From Perkinsus chesapeaki (taxonomy: Eukaryota; Perkinsozoa; Perkinsida; Perkinsidae): 57,371 bases of DNA. Position 1 is the stretch's first letter, and every line of letters starts with the position of its first letter. Shown here piece after piece: positions 45,001-55,300 of the stretch. The notes beneath the pieces are model-generated. The model did no database searches and was not told where the DNA came from. It saw only the letters and a list, made by a program, of their open reading frames with translations. The stretch spans positions 1 through 57,371 of the forward strand of contig JAAPAO010000177.1 of the NCBI GenBank assembly GCA_013115145.1, written 5' to 3'. Position numbers and translations under genes: made by a program.

Positions 45001-48000
45001 AAGTAGCTATAAAAAAATTAATGATACCTTCCTCACTGTAGAGGTCCCTTCATCTGTACAACCTATAATTTAACCATCATGGTGCCTAGTGTCCAGTTTA
45101 GCCTACGTTGCGCAATCCCATGGAGCATATGAAAAAGTTATATCACATTGCAATCTAGATGAATTTGTTGTTCGAGTATAGTACCGTGCAAGTGCATGAC
45201 TTGATAGTCTTTCATTCCAACAGATTTGCACACCACAATCGACTTTGTAGGTTATAGTATCATTTGCTGGAGTGAAGCTTCAGACTAAAATCGTGCCAGA
45301 TAACAGTAGACCAGTGTGGAACGAGTGCCTCAGGGTGCCGGTCATGTGCCCGACGTGGGACCAGAACGTAGGCACATCTGCACTACAGCACATTCTATTT
45401 TATATTATGAAGTATTTTAAGTAAACATCTACTGTATCCATATCGTCAAATGATGATGTGACTCTCACCGATAGACTCCATATCGTTTGGCATTTCATGT
45501 GATAGGCAGCGTCATTCTGTCAATAATGTGTATCGACTAATGCGTATCTTGGTTCATTTTTTCCTTTCCAGTATCCAGGGTCTCGTGAGGGGGGACACTG
45601 AATGTCTCCCCCCAGGAACGCATTTCGTGTTTAACTTTGGTCTAGCATCATTTTTCTTAGCACAACTATGCTGTATCTTGCTGATCTCGTGTCGATGGAG
45701 CTAGATCACCCCCTGCAAGTGTATTTAATTAGGTACTTATCGAGATTATGTCTCATGGCGATAAGAACGATATGATCGCCGCCGCTGATTTTGATTTTCA
45801 GTCCATTTACGAACGCGGGATGAGCCCAAGATGGGTTAATTTGTGAGTTGCTGCATCGCTTCGCTCCGCCAAGTTTTTAGTGGTAGGTATTATTATATAG
45901 AGGGCGATGATCCTCCACCACAAGTGTTTGATGAACCTTTAGAGTCAGAGTAAGTATACTATTTTCGGTGCCGAACCGTTCGGCAAATTCATTACCGTCG
46001 ATATGCAGCATACTTCCGTGACTTCTAACGGCAAACTTTTGAAGATTTCCTGAATAACGATTACAAAGCACTTCTTCCATGCTGTATGGAGTGAAAGGCC
46101 GGAGTTTACGGCATCTCTGTGAAAAGCTTTATATCCTTACTGCGTGTGAAATGCAAGTTTTCATGAAAGGAAATGAAAGGGTGAAGGAAGGAAACCCTCA
46201 TATACAATTTATAGTCTTTTTGGTCTATTGAGTCACCGGTAATTACTGACATTAAAGAATCATTAACTTGATGAGCCATTACCACGCTAATAGAATTAAC
46301 CCGAAACCCGGAACGCAAATCAATGAAGACGAAAAACCTTAAAATACAGTACAAGATGATTAGAAATGATCTTGTACTGTATTTTCGGTAACACTCGTGC
46401 GTTCAACTTAGCTGGGTTGAAATGTTTGAAAATGTTCTGAGCTCTGCATCACGCCAGTTGCTTTAATATTAACTAAATAAGCTTATGGAGATTTTAGCTC
46501 TGAAATAGAGGGCCCCAAGGCCCTGGCTGGCACCGGTCCTATCGAACCGTTCATCGTCGTTAGTCGTACTGGATCGAGACGAACCCGCGAAAGTTGCAGT
46601 TGCAATTGATACCTCCTGTGAAACTTAACGTGTCCAGATATGGCGGTCGTATTCTGGTATCGGCATCTGTTGAGCGATCGGAGGATCCAAAGTCATCGGT
46701 TGTGGCATGTGATGCACCTAGGGAGCCGGAGACTACAGAACACACTGTGTGGATAGATGTGTAGGTTATTAGGTAAATGTAGAGAAGTACACGGTGGAAG
46801 CTAGGAACCTACCTGTGTCATGATGATGATGATAGAAGCTAATGCTTTATACCGTATTTAATATTATATCGTTGTTTCTTCATTTTACTCTATAATTTTA
46901 TACTTATACTTTCTCAATACACTAGTATGAGATGCCACCACCTCATCACATTTATATATCATTATTATGCCTCCACTTCCTCATTACATTTATATATTGT
47001 TTTTATGCCTCCACTTTCTCATTACATTTATATATTATTATTATGCCTCCACTTCCTCACATACAGCTGTGTAGTGACCAAGCTCTCAGCTAGATACGAG
47101 GCGGCTCTGACTCCCGAGTTCCTGGAAATCGTCGCCCCCGATGAGGTCTTCATTGAGTTTCTCTTCGGCACACAATCGTAAGTGTTTTCCGCACCACAGT
47201 CGACTACTCCTCGGTTTCAGAATGCGGACACCGGTGCAGTCTTTGGACGACTTGTCGGTTATTTTTGAAGATGATGGTCGTCTGAAGCCGTTTTCAGTGT
47301 AAGTGTCAATATTTGCCCACGGAACTTATCGATCAATAAAGTATTGCTTTAAGTCAAGCTGTGCGTCTGTGGGATAAGCGTCTTCTGGCACAAATAATTC
47401 GTCTTGGTTTGGATGTGATCAAGTCACTTCGATGTCGAAGTCGCAACTACAAAATTTGCTTTAAACGCTACTGATTGCTAGAATGACATTACTTACTTGT
47501 CTGTTTGATGGTATCAATTTGCCTATGCTTGTTGGTTTATGAAGTATAAGAGTGCGAGACGTTCGAGCTTGTGTTTCTCCTTCGCGGCCAGTATAGGCCC
47601 TCCTTTGTTCATGCGTACGCCTCCTCCTGCTGTGGACACTCTGGTTCGACGTTAGACGGAGGGTGGAAAGTTTACAGCTACTACTTGGAAAGTTCAAAAT
47701 TGCTCGGGTTGAAATCTGGTTCTCGATATCCGACATTGAGTTTAGCATACAGTATGAAATACCTCACTCAGACTTGTGTGATTCAGATATCTCCCTGAGT
47801 TTCGCCAAGCCGTCGATCTAGTTGTGTCATTGGTTGGTAAGAAGGCTAATGATGGTGATGATGAATGGGAGCAACTGGCCTTTACTCGCCTGTCCTTGGC
47901 GGAAATTAAGACTTGGAATGAGAACGTATCATGGAGGAAAATGTAGGTTAATATTTCATATCTTTCAATATTAGTTAGTTGTTAGTTATCATTCTAACTT

Positions 48001-51000
48001 TTATATGTGAATCTTGTACACTTTCCAATTTAAAAATTCATCTTCAAACAGATTGACCTTTATTATTAACGCTCATGATAGGAAATGAATTCCTTTCCCG
48101 TTTGGGATTCGGTCGCAGTTGTTCAAGTAGCATTGGAACCGCGTGAGTTTTGTGACACTTAACCAGTGCATATCTTAGGTATATGTTATCAGTACCACCG
48201 GGCATTGACCAGGTAGCCGGGCATATCCTATTTGGTGTTAATGCGGGATGCAAGCCTCTCCCGACCAGGCCAGATCGGATGAGGTGCTTGTCTGGCAGAT
48301 TGTCTGTTGGCGGGTATACCTAATGTCACAGTTACACAGTACGGGAGTATGTGGTTCGAGGGTTTTTCTATCAAGCTGTCAATCTCCCCATATCTGATCC
48401 AGGAGGCTTGTCGGACCCTTTCGTCAAGATGAGTATCGGTGGCATCAGCGGCCGTAGGTCCTTGACAAGTGACTTCCCAGCTACAGCTTCGGCTACAGCT
48501 TCATGTTTGTCCACGACCTACCGATCTTTACTCCCAACTAATTACACACACTGCGCAAACTAGCACTTGTTCCCACGCTCCTCGAGAAGGCGGTCGTATC
48601 TTGCCGTAGATACGGATAGTATACCGAGCACACTGAACCCACAGTGGTGCGAAATTATTGAGTTCCCCGTCATCCTGCCCGAGGACGGAAAGCTGCAGCC
48701 TGATATCTACGTTGAAGTCTGTGACGCTGACGACTCTGTGTAGCTGGATGCCTCGGAACTCCTCTCAAGTCGCCACAGATACGAGCTTTTGTGTTCGCTG
48801 AGCTATCCCGCTTCTGAGGTCCCTGAGGAGTGGAACCGTGCTCCGAAGTGGTTTGAGCTCGAGCCCAGTAGTCAGCATCCGCATGCGCAGGCGCAGATTC
48901 TTGCGGCATTTGAGTTGCTCCCGTAACTTTGGAACCATTTCAGCCGATTTGACGAATTATTCAGGGCTGAGAAGGCAGCCGAACACGCTCCATTTTGCGA
49001 GGAAATCAGGCCACGCGTGAACAGGTGTGAAGTGGAAGTGCTGACGGTCGGGGTGAGGCTCATCAAGGACGAGTTAGTGGATATCAGCCCGAGACTCCAG
49101 GTTTATCGGAATCAGCCTTTGACAGAGAAAACTTGATTTGGTAGTTGTCTTGGCATCGCGACGACCGTGATCTCGAGGTGCCTCTGGAAGCCATCTTATC
49201 GGAAAAGCCTGAGAGCGGAAGCGGCGGACAGTAGGTCTATTTCCGTGAAATTCAGTTAGTACGATGAGTGATTATATATTCCGTCATCCTCTTTATATCG
49301 CCTACAATCTGCAATATGAACATGGGGATTGATTGACAGATAGTAGTTTGTGATCACATATTGGACACTATTCCAACGGTCGGCTTTACCGGACCGCGGC
49401 AGTCCGGCTGACTCGCGCTGGTTATGCCGTATACACTGCGGCATGACTCAAGCCACCTGATACCAGCGGGTGGGCCATGAGGAGAGCACTGTAGGTACAA
49501 CATGCTAGAGGTTCAGTCACTCGTCTTGGACTTGCCTCAATCCGCATTGTATCAAGAATTCTTGGAGGTCCGGCTAGTGAGGACCGTCTTGAGGGGATTA
49601 ATAACAGCTGAAGAAGAAAACGAAGTGATTGGTTTCGGGTAGGATCATACCGTATGATTCATACGCGACTTGGCGACCTGCATCTGAAAACCTTGGAAAT
49701 TCGTAAACTTGTAATGCTGGTTTTCTATCACCGACCGTAGAGAGTCTCTACAGATTAATAGTCTCTACTAGAGACTATTAATCTGTACCTCAACGGATTT
49801 TTTGACCTTACATTCAAAGAAGCTTGATCTATGAATCATCATGATTTGTGATGCTCATGAGATGAGTGAGGACTACGCTCCACTGTGGAGTGTTATCATA
49901 TCAGCTACTACAACTTCACTGCCATATTTGTTACCCACGGTGCAGTACCCAGAGTGGGCATCGCTCCTGAACAAATGGTATGGGTTCCTACACAGGCTTC
50001 CAGCGGCAGTACCGACTTAGGATAGCTCACAGGCTTGGGCCACTGAGTAGAATCCGGCGGAGAAAATCGTCTGACCCATTTGGTGAATGAGCTCCGTCCA
50101 ATCAAGTTAGTTAATGTGCGGGCCGCCAACCGCACACCGTGTGCGGTACACGTCTATTGACGCAGCCCACGTCACGAAGGGTACTAGATCCCCGTAACCA
50201 TACTATCGCCGCTGATCCTCTGTGTACCGGTTCGGCAGTGTGTGATCCCATGTCCTTGTCCGGGAAGCGAAGGAACTGGTATTGTGGGACAAATGAAGAG
50301 ATTTCTGTTCTGAACTTTTCATTTGCCCCGGTTGGTGTTTTACCAACCCTCTCATCACTTCCGTCCCTTCTCATCCTTCCAGTGAGTCCGGTATAGGTTG
50401 GTGCACAAAGCTCGCACTCGTAGTATTCAGAAAACTTTTCTGCGTTCAAGCGGTATCAGACCGGAGCAATTCATATTCATGGACATCACTAAGGCATTCT
50501 ACCGCTTCAGGATCACCCGAACCTTGTTTATGTATTCAGTGGGGGGAGGACACTACGTTTCCAAAAGTGTGATCTTCGGCATCACTGTGGGCCCAGCGGC
50601 TCTGGAGAGCGGTATAAACTCGCTCTTCGCTATTATACGCTATCTTCGCTATGCATATTGATGTTTCTGTATGTTACGGACGAGATCATTTCGATGGTGT
50701 TGAATTTCTATGCTTCTGACTTGGTGACATCAAGTTTATGTTATTTGCGATGACTGTCAACGGCCACGGCTATCATGCAGTAAGAATGTCGTCTCGTGGG
50801 AAAAACAGTTTCGTTTGTGCGTGCGTGCAAATGGTTGGTCAAGCGAAGACGCGCTTTTGAAGTTGCCCACGTCGCTCTCAGATAGTGCCCTTTCAACATG
50901 GGTTGTAACTACTACTAGAATGAGTACCGGAGCAATTCATAGTACGTATTTTACTATACTGTATGTATTTTACTACTACACGGTTTCGACCTTCTGAAGG

Positions 51001-54000
51001 TGTCGAGTTAAACGGCCATCTCTCTGTCTCTTTCAAAAAAATACTGCTTGTAAGTTTCGATCGACGTCAGGTCTTTTGTACCGTCATGGTACTACCGTGT
51101 GCCCTAAGCGAAGATCTTGAATTGTTTCATTAGAATTGCAATTTTTTATCATCGTCGCCACTGCCAGGGTGGCCACTGGCTATTTTCTACTCTACTTCAG
51201 GTACATTCATCTTAATCCGTCGTACCCGTGGCTAACCGAAGAAGAGAAGGAAAAGTGGCAAAAGCAAACGCCTTGAAGCTTCATCGACGCCCTCGATGTA
51301 GGTGCCGCGAAAGTTTCACACTGAAAACACCCACACAACTGAGGCGCGAGGAAGCCCTAAGAGAACAAGCGGAGGTGGAGCTGAGGCTCATACAGGAGAA
51401 GTAACCATCTTCGGACTCACAGTGATCATCTCCGGCTGCTACGGCCGAGAAAAGGAGGGTGACGGTTTTAACTGCAGGAGGTTGGAGCAAGAGGCCTCGC
51501 GAGCGAAAACTCGAGAAAGTGCCACAGCTGGCCGTGATCTGCTCCGCAAGCTCGAACTGGAGATCGAACGACGGTACGCAGAGGCACCATATTTGGATGC
51601 GGAAAGCTACATGTTCATCAGATTCGGGCTCCGGAAGAGCGAGTTCGGGTTGAGCGATGTGCTACGGAATGTATCAACTGAGCGTATGCTAGCTTTCAGC
51701 CAAGTCTGCGACCCCAAGAGTGGTACGACGACTGCTTACTGGCTTTTGGCATTGCTCTTGTGGAACTTAGATGGACTTGACTTCGGACTTGACACTGCGG
51801 AGGTTGACGAGAATTTTCTGGAATCTTTTGTGTGGCCCTTGAAGACGAATACTGGATTCGTAATGCTCCCATCTCGATCCATTCGGCCAGCGTTCCCTAT
51901 GAAGGCTCGGCGAGAGATAGAAGGGCCGGTTGAAGATGAACTATTGGGGGAGGAACTGCCGTATGACACGATAGTGCTGTTTAAGGGCAACAAGTGGGGC
52001 AGCTTTGATACTTTGGGATATCTCAATTAGGTTAGACGAAGGGGGTGGAGTTGAGCTATGGATGGTAGGTACAAGCTTAGAGTCAAACCAATGAAGAAAA
52101 AGAGACATAAGAAGGGGAAAGAACATGGAGGAAGACGAGGCAGCCATGACCGAACAGCAGCGGAAGGGAGAGGAGGAGGAGAGGACTCTGGCCTTCAGCA
52201 GACATACTTGTAGGCTATTCACAGTACCGCAGCGAAGCCTGGAGTACAATGCACCGTTAGTCAGTAAAGCCATTAAGTGACGGTCACTCATCCATATAAA
52301 GCAGATTACGTCTGCTGCATATTGGCCGTAAGCATCAATGTTGCGATATTGTGATGCCCTGTGATATTTTCTGGCAGCTGTTTTGATATATTTGCCTTTG
52401 TATCCCGAGTTGGAAAAGGAGGGCTTCTACTACCCCTATCATTTCCTCTCATTTCCAAATACTGTAAAATTACTATCCGTTGGCTAAGTTCCTGGCTTTT
52501 TCGGTATTTTACTGCGACTCTTTTCATTGAAGTATTCTTACTCATTTCGGTAGCGTGTGTACAACTGATCTCAAATCCCCCGCCATACAGCGACGCTGCT
52601 GCTCCAGCCGGCACTATCCCTTCCCTCACGGTCAGGCCGTTATTAAAGCAAGAGTACCTTGCCAGCCACACTCTTGTGTGTAAAGTCTACATCCTCGCCG
52701 CTAGTGGCATCATACCACCTGGAGGAAGCGCGGAGTGTGAGAGCTATCTTTGGGTGAGAGTAAGGCTGATACGAGATACCCACCAAACCCATATGCGATA
52801 CAAACTTAACAAAAGAACAACAATCAGTCACACTACGCATTGGACACCGCCACGAGCTCTCCAAAATGCCCTTCAGGTTTACAACTCTAAAGAGGATACC
52901 GCCGGTGGGCTGAACTCGATCAAAGATTCCAGCAACTCCCGATTGGGCACCTTGAACCCAGAGTTTAACAAGTGCTACTCGTTACCATGCCGATTTCCAG
53001 AGAACACCGCGCTTACTATCAAGTTGATGGAGAGACACTCTATACTGGGCGATGCGACCATCGGGGCAGCGGTCATCGATATTGAGAATCGCTGGTTCCA
53101 TCCAAAGTAGGCGTTGAAATCAATGGTGTCGAACGTTGAGGGGTAGATACAGACAGATGATGAATCTGGAGGGTGAGGACGGCAGCAATGTTAAACGGTT
53201 CTCAGATGTCCCTGTCGAAACTGTAAGAAATAATTTGACTACACCTTTTCAATATTCACTTCGTCCTTGGGAACATCAATTTCGTGGCGGCGAGCGAAGT
53301 TGAAGGTCCGAATCCGAAATAGAAAGATCATGTTCACGCTTGGGGCATTAAATTTCGTCTTTGAACTTTCAATTTCGTTCGGACCCAGGAGGTGCCTTCA
53401 ATTTCCCTCACTTAAGAAAATCAATTTCAACCTAGTCTACGAGGTGATAAAGTTCGAGTTAAACTATGAACGACTCAACGTCGACTGTGTGACTTCTATT
53501 TCGGATTCGGACCTCCAACTTCGCTCGCCGCCACGAAATTGATGTTCCCAAGGACGAAGTAGATATTGAAAAGGTGAAGTCGATCGAATACTGAGTAAAG
53601 TTACCAACGCTGAGTCAGCCTCAGCTTCGGTCAGCGTGGTTGTCCCTTGTGCATTGAATACCATGTACCTGTTTGAGACGTTATCATCGAACCCTCCAGG
53701 CCTAGCGGAGCTAAGTTAGCGTACCGATTCTAGGATCTCCACGTACCCGCAGTATACCCGCACTACTAGATGTATACATGAAGCCTCTTCGGGCGTACAT
53801 GAGAGATAATCTCAGGTGCCGCTTCTGATAGACGGCAGCTTCATTCCCACGGGGAGGTTGAAGATGTGGATTGAGATACTAGATGAATCTGAGGTTACTA
53901 AACAATACACCCCAAGGTCCAGCTATGCCTATGTCAGGCGATGGGCCGCCCGGAGCCTGTGCTACCGTCGGCCAACAAGGAGGTTATACAAGCACGGCTT

Positions 54001-55104
54001 GTGATATGGAAAACTCGAGGAGTTCCTCCGCCAGAAGGTCGGTCCCGAATGACGGAAATTGAGCTATGCACCGTTGCAGACGAGGAGGCATCCCACCAGA
54101 TCGTCGGTGGCCATCACCGAACTGACAGTAATGTCGACATAGATTTATTCACAGACACGCATTATGGCAGTCTGGACGGCACCGCTACTTTCAATTGGAG
54201 AATGCTCTTCGACATGGAGGTAGTCAGCCCATTCGAGCCGCTTCCCTCAATACTGCTCCGTTGAAATAGCCTCAGCCTGAGTCATTCAGGATGATGCTTC
54301 CTAGATCTACAAAGCACAGAAATTTCCTTAACTTCTTCCAAAATTTTCCTGTCCGGATCCGGTCCGTTAACTAGCGGAATTTATGGAAAATTGATGTTTG
54401 AAAACGAATACTGTACAGAACGCGGTCGAATCTTCGTGTGCACTCCAATGGAGAGTATAGGTCCGGCTTAGGTGCCATGTCACGACCCTGTCATTAAATT
54501 GCAGCTTTATCACAACCCTTTGCTCGGCCAGAAGGTCGCCTTAGGAGAAGCTACCTTAGACCTGGTACACGACACCTTGAGATGCAGGTTATCCTCACGC
54601 TTGTCTGTATTGCTATGTGATCTCCTGCACTCAGACGAACACGCCGGGCAGTTGAGTTGCCGAGAGGGCAGATACCTCTCAGTAACCCAGCGTATCCCGG
54701 TCAGAGTCGAGGAATGATCGACTGTCAAATGAAGCTCTTACCGATTGAGGAAGCAAACGCGATGCCTGTTGGTGAGGATGCTTCGATGCTGGGAGCGCCG
54801 CGAGCTCACATTGCATGCTTGTTAGGGTCAGGAAGAGATCTGCCTAACAGAGACCCGTACCTGGATCCCGAGGACTCTCATTTGAGAGAGCATCGCTCCG
54901 CCCTTGGCAACACGGCTTTTGTGAGGCAAGCCAAGGCTCTGGGCGAGAGTCTGATGAAAGGTAAGCGAGACGCCTACGTTACGAGTGGATTGCGTCATTG
55001 TGCTGTCAGGCGCGCGGGTTCTGTTTTACGTCTGGCTGGCATGCGCCCTCATTGGTGGCATCATATCACTTGTTATCGCATTGAAGATGTCTGGCATCAT
55101 ATGA
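42033..55104 (+). CDS. Ferlin: multi-C2-domain membrane-fusion protein with tail anchor (at least 25 exons)
   Basis: Ferlins are Ca/lipid-binding tail-anchored proteins for vesicle fusion. Supported exons: 42033-42121, from 42166, to 43624, 45251-45367, 45733-45842, 45881-45949, to 46760, 47067-47177, 47221-47298, 47787-47942, 48332-48453, 48610-48739, 48779-48922, 48965-49100, 49145-49230, 49495-49638, 51201-51254, 51302-51400, from 51478, to 52759, 52877-53106, 53816-53893, 53938-54219, 54472-54587, 54683-54960, 55010-55104. Landmarks in order: first C2 (NPYLKVIVDYPGE); FerI-like RGYVNVSVGIYGPGDD; C2 with VSFAGVKLQTKI and RPVWNECL; YGGRILVSASVE; C2 with DPGGLSDPFVKM and TLNPQW; C2 with TLNPEFNKC and IGAAVIDIENR; last C2 with RLVIWKTRGVP, HYGSLDGTATFNWR and LGEATLDL. 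The final exon is one hydrophobic helix (VLFYVWLACALIGGIISLVI) with a short tail, the expected anchor. Apparent stops fall inside 39-42 nt introns. Gaps: 42400-43460, 43625-45250, 45950-46560, 52030-52600. Confidence 0.9.
43842..43873. repeat. Hairpin in ferlin intronic sequence
   Basis: GATGAGTTCAAC faces GTTGAGCTCATC with one mismatch and an 8-nt loop. A second, 10-bp inverted repeat (CAAAAGTAAT) follows near 43978-44007. Confidence 0.6.
45858..45869 (+). repeat. GCWTCGCTCCGC motif in a 38-nt ferlin intron
   Basis: Exact GCTTCGCTCCGC, 15 nt inside the intron 45843-45880. It makes up about a third of the intron. Confidence 0.75.
46341..46385. repeat. 45-nt hairpin in a ferlin intron
   Basis: AAAATACAGTACAAGAT (17 nt) and its exact complement are separated by 11 nt. 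It is a strong cruciform or RNA-stem candidate. Confidence 0.85.
46942..47055. repeat. Three-copy 38-nt minisatellite next to a ferlin splice acceptor
   Basis: Three units of 38 nt start with CTCATYACATTTATATAT and end with ATGCCTCCACTT. A partial fourth copy supplies the CTCACATACAG acceptor of the exon at 47067. Confidence 0.9.
49749..49787. repeat. 39-nt near-perfect palindrome in a ferlin intron
   Basis: The arms of 19 nt, TACAGATTAATAGTCTCTA and its exact complement, flank one C. It is preceded by a partial direct copy GAGTCTCTA. Confidence 0.92.
50129..50147. repeat. 19-nt palindrome beside the RT fragment
   Basis: ACCGCACAC, one C, then the exact complement. It lies in the ferlin intron left of the reverse-transcriptase fragment. 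Confidence 0.7.
50398..50661 (+). mobile_element. Reverse-transcriptase fragment in a ferlin intron
   Basis: The frame reads RSSGIRPEQFIFMDITKAFY, then GGGHYVSKSVIFGITVGPAA. This matches the palm of retrotransposon reverse transcriptases: the first catalytic Asp in a D-x-x-KAFY motif, then FG and GP before a helix. The YxDD motif is not seen, and the surrounding frames are broken, so this is a dead fragment. It sits in the same orientation as the gene, inside the 1.56-kb intron 49639-51200. BEL/Pao or Ty3-like origin is possible. Confidence 0.55.
53242..53576. mobile_element. 335-nt foldback element (MITE-like) in a ferlin intron
   Basis: Arms of 83 nt, 53242-53324 and 53494-53576, are inverted copies with about three mismatches. 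The termini are CACCTTTTC..GAAAAGGTG. The 169-nt centre is AT-richer and contains extra partial copies of CAATTTCGT. No clear target-site duplication flanks it (left GACTA, right AAGTC). It lies in the intron between exons ending 53106 and starting 53816. Confidence 0.88.
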
Positions 55105-55300
55105 GCATGTTTCATGTTTATCGTCTCACAGAGGGCATTGACATTGCGTTGTCCAAAATGAGGGTTCTTTATTGAATACTTAAGATGTTTCTAAGGAGCG
55201 GGGTCCACTGCGTGAATTTGGTTAAAGCGGCTTCAACCATTGGAGCTTATCGGTCTATCAGCGGCTCTACAGAACTAGGCTCCAGTTAATATATGTGTGC

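Noticed and set aside
48728-48930. In-frame TAG and TAA in the ferlin C2 region, suggesting a pseudogene
   Set aside because: Both fall in phase-consistent introns of 39 and 42 nt (48740-48778 and 48923-48964).
50111-50449. Minus-strand 112-residue frame
   Set aside because: It overlaps the plus-strand reverse-transcriptase fragment and has no pattern of its own.
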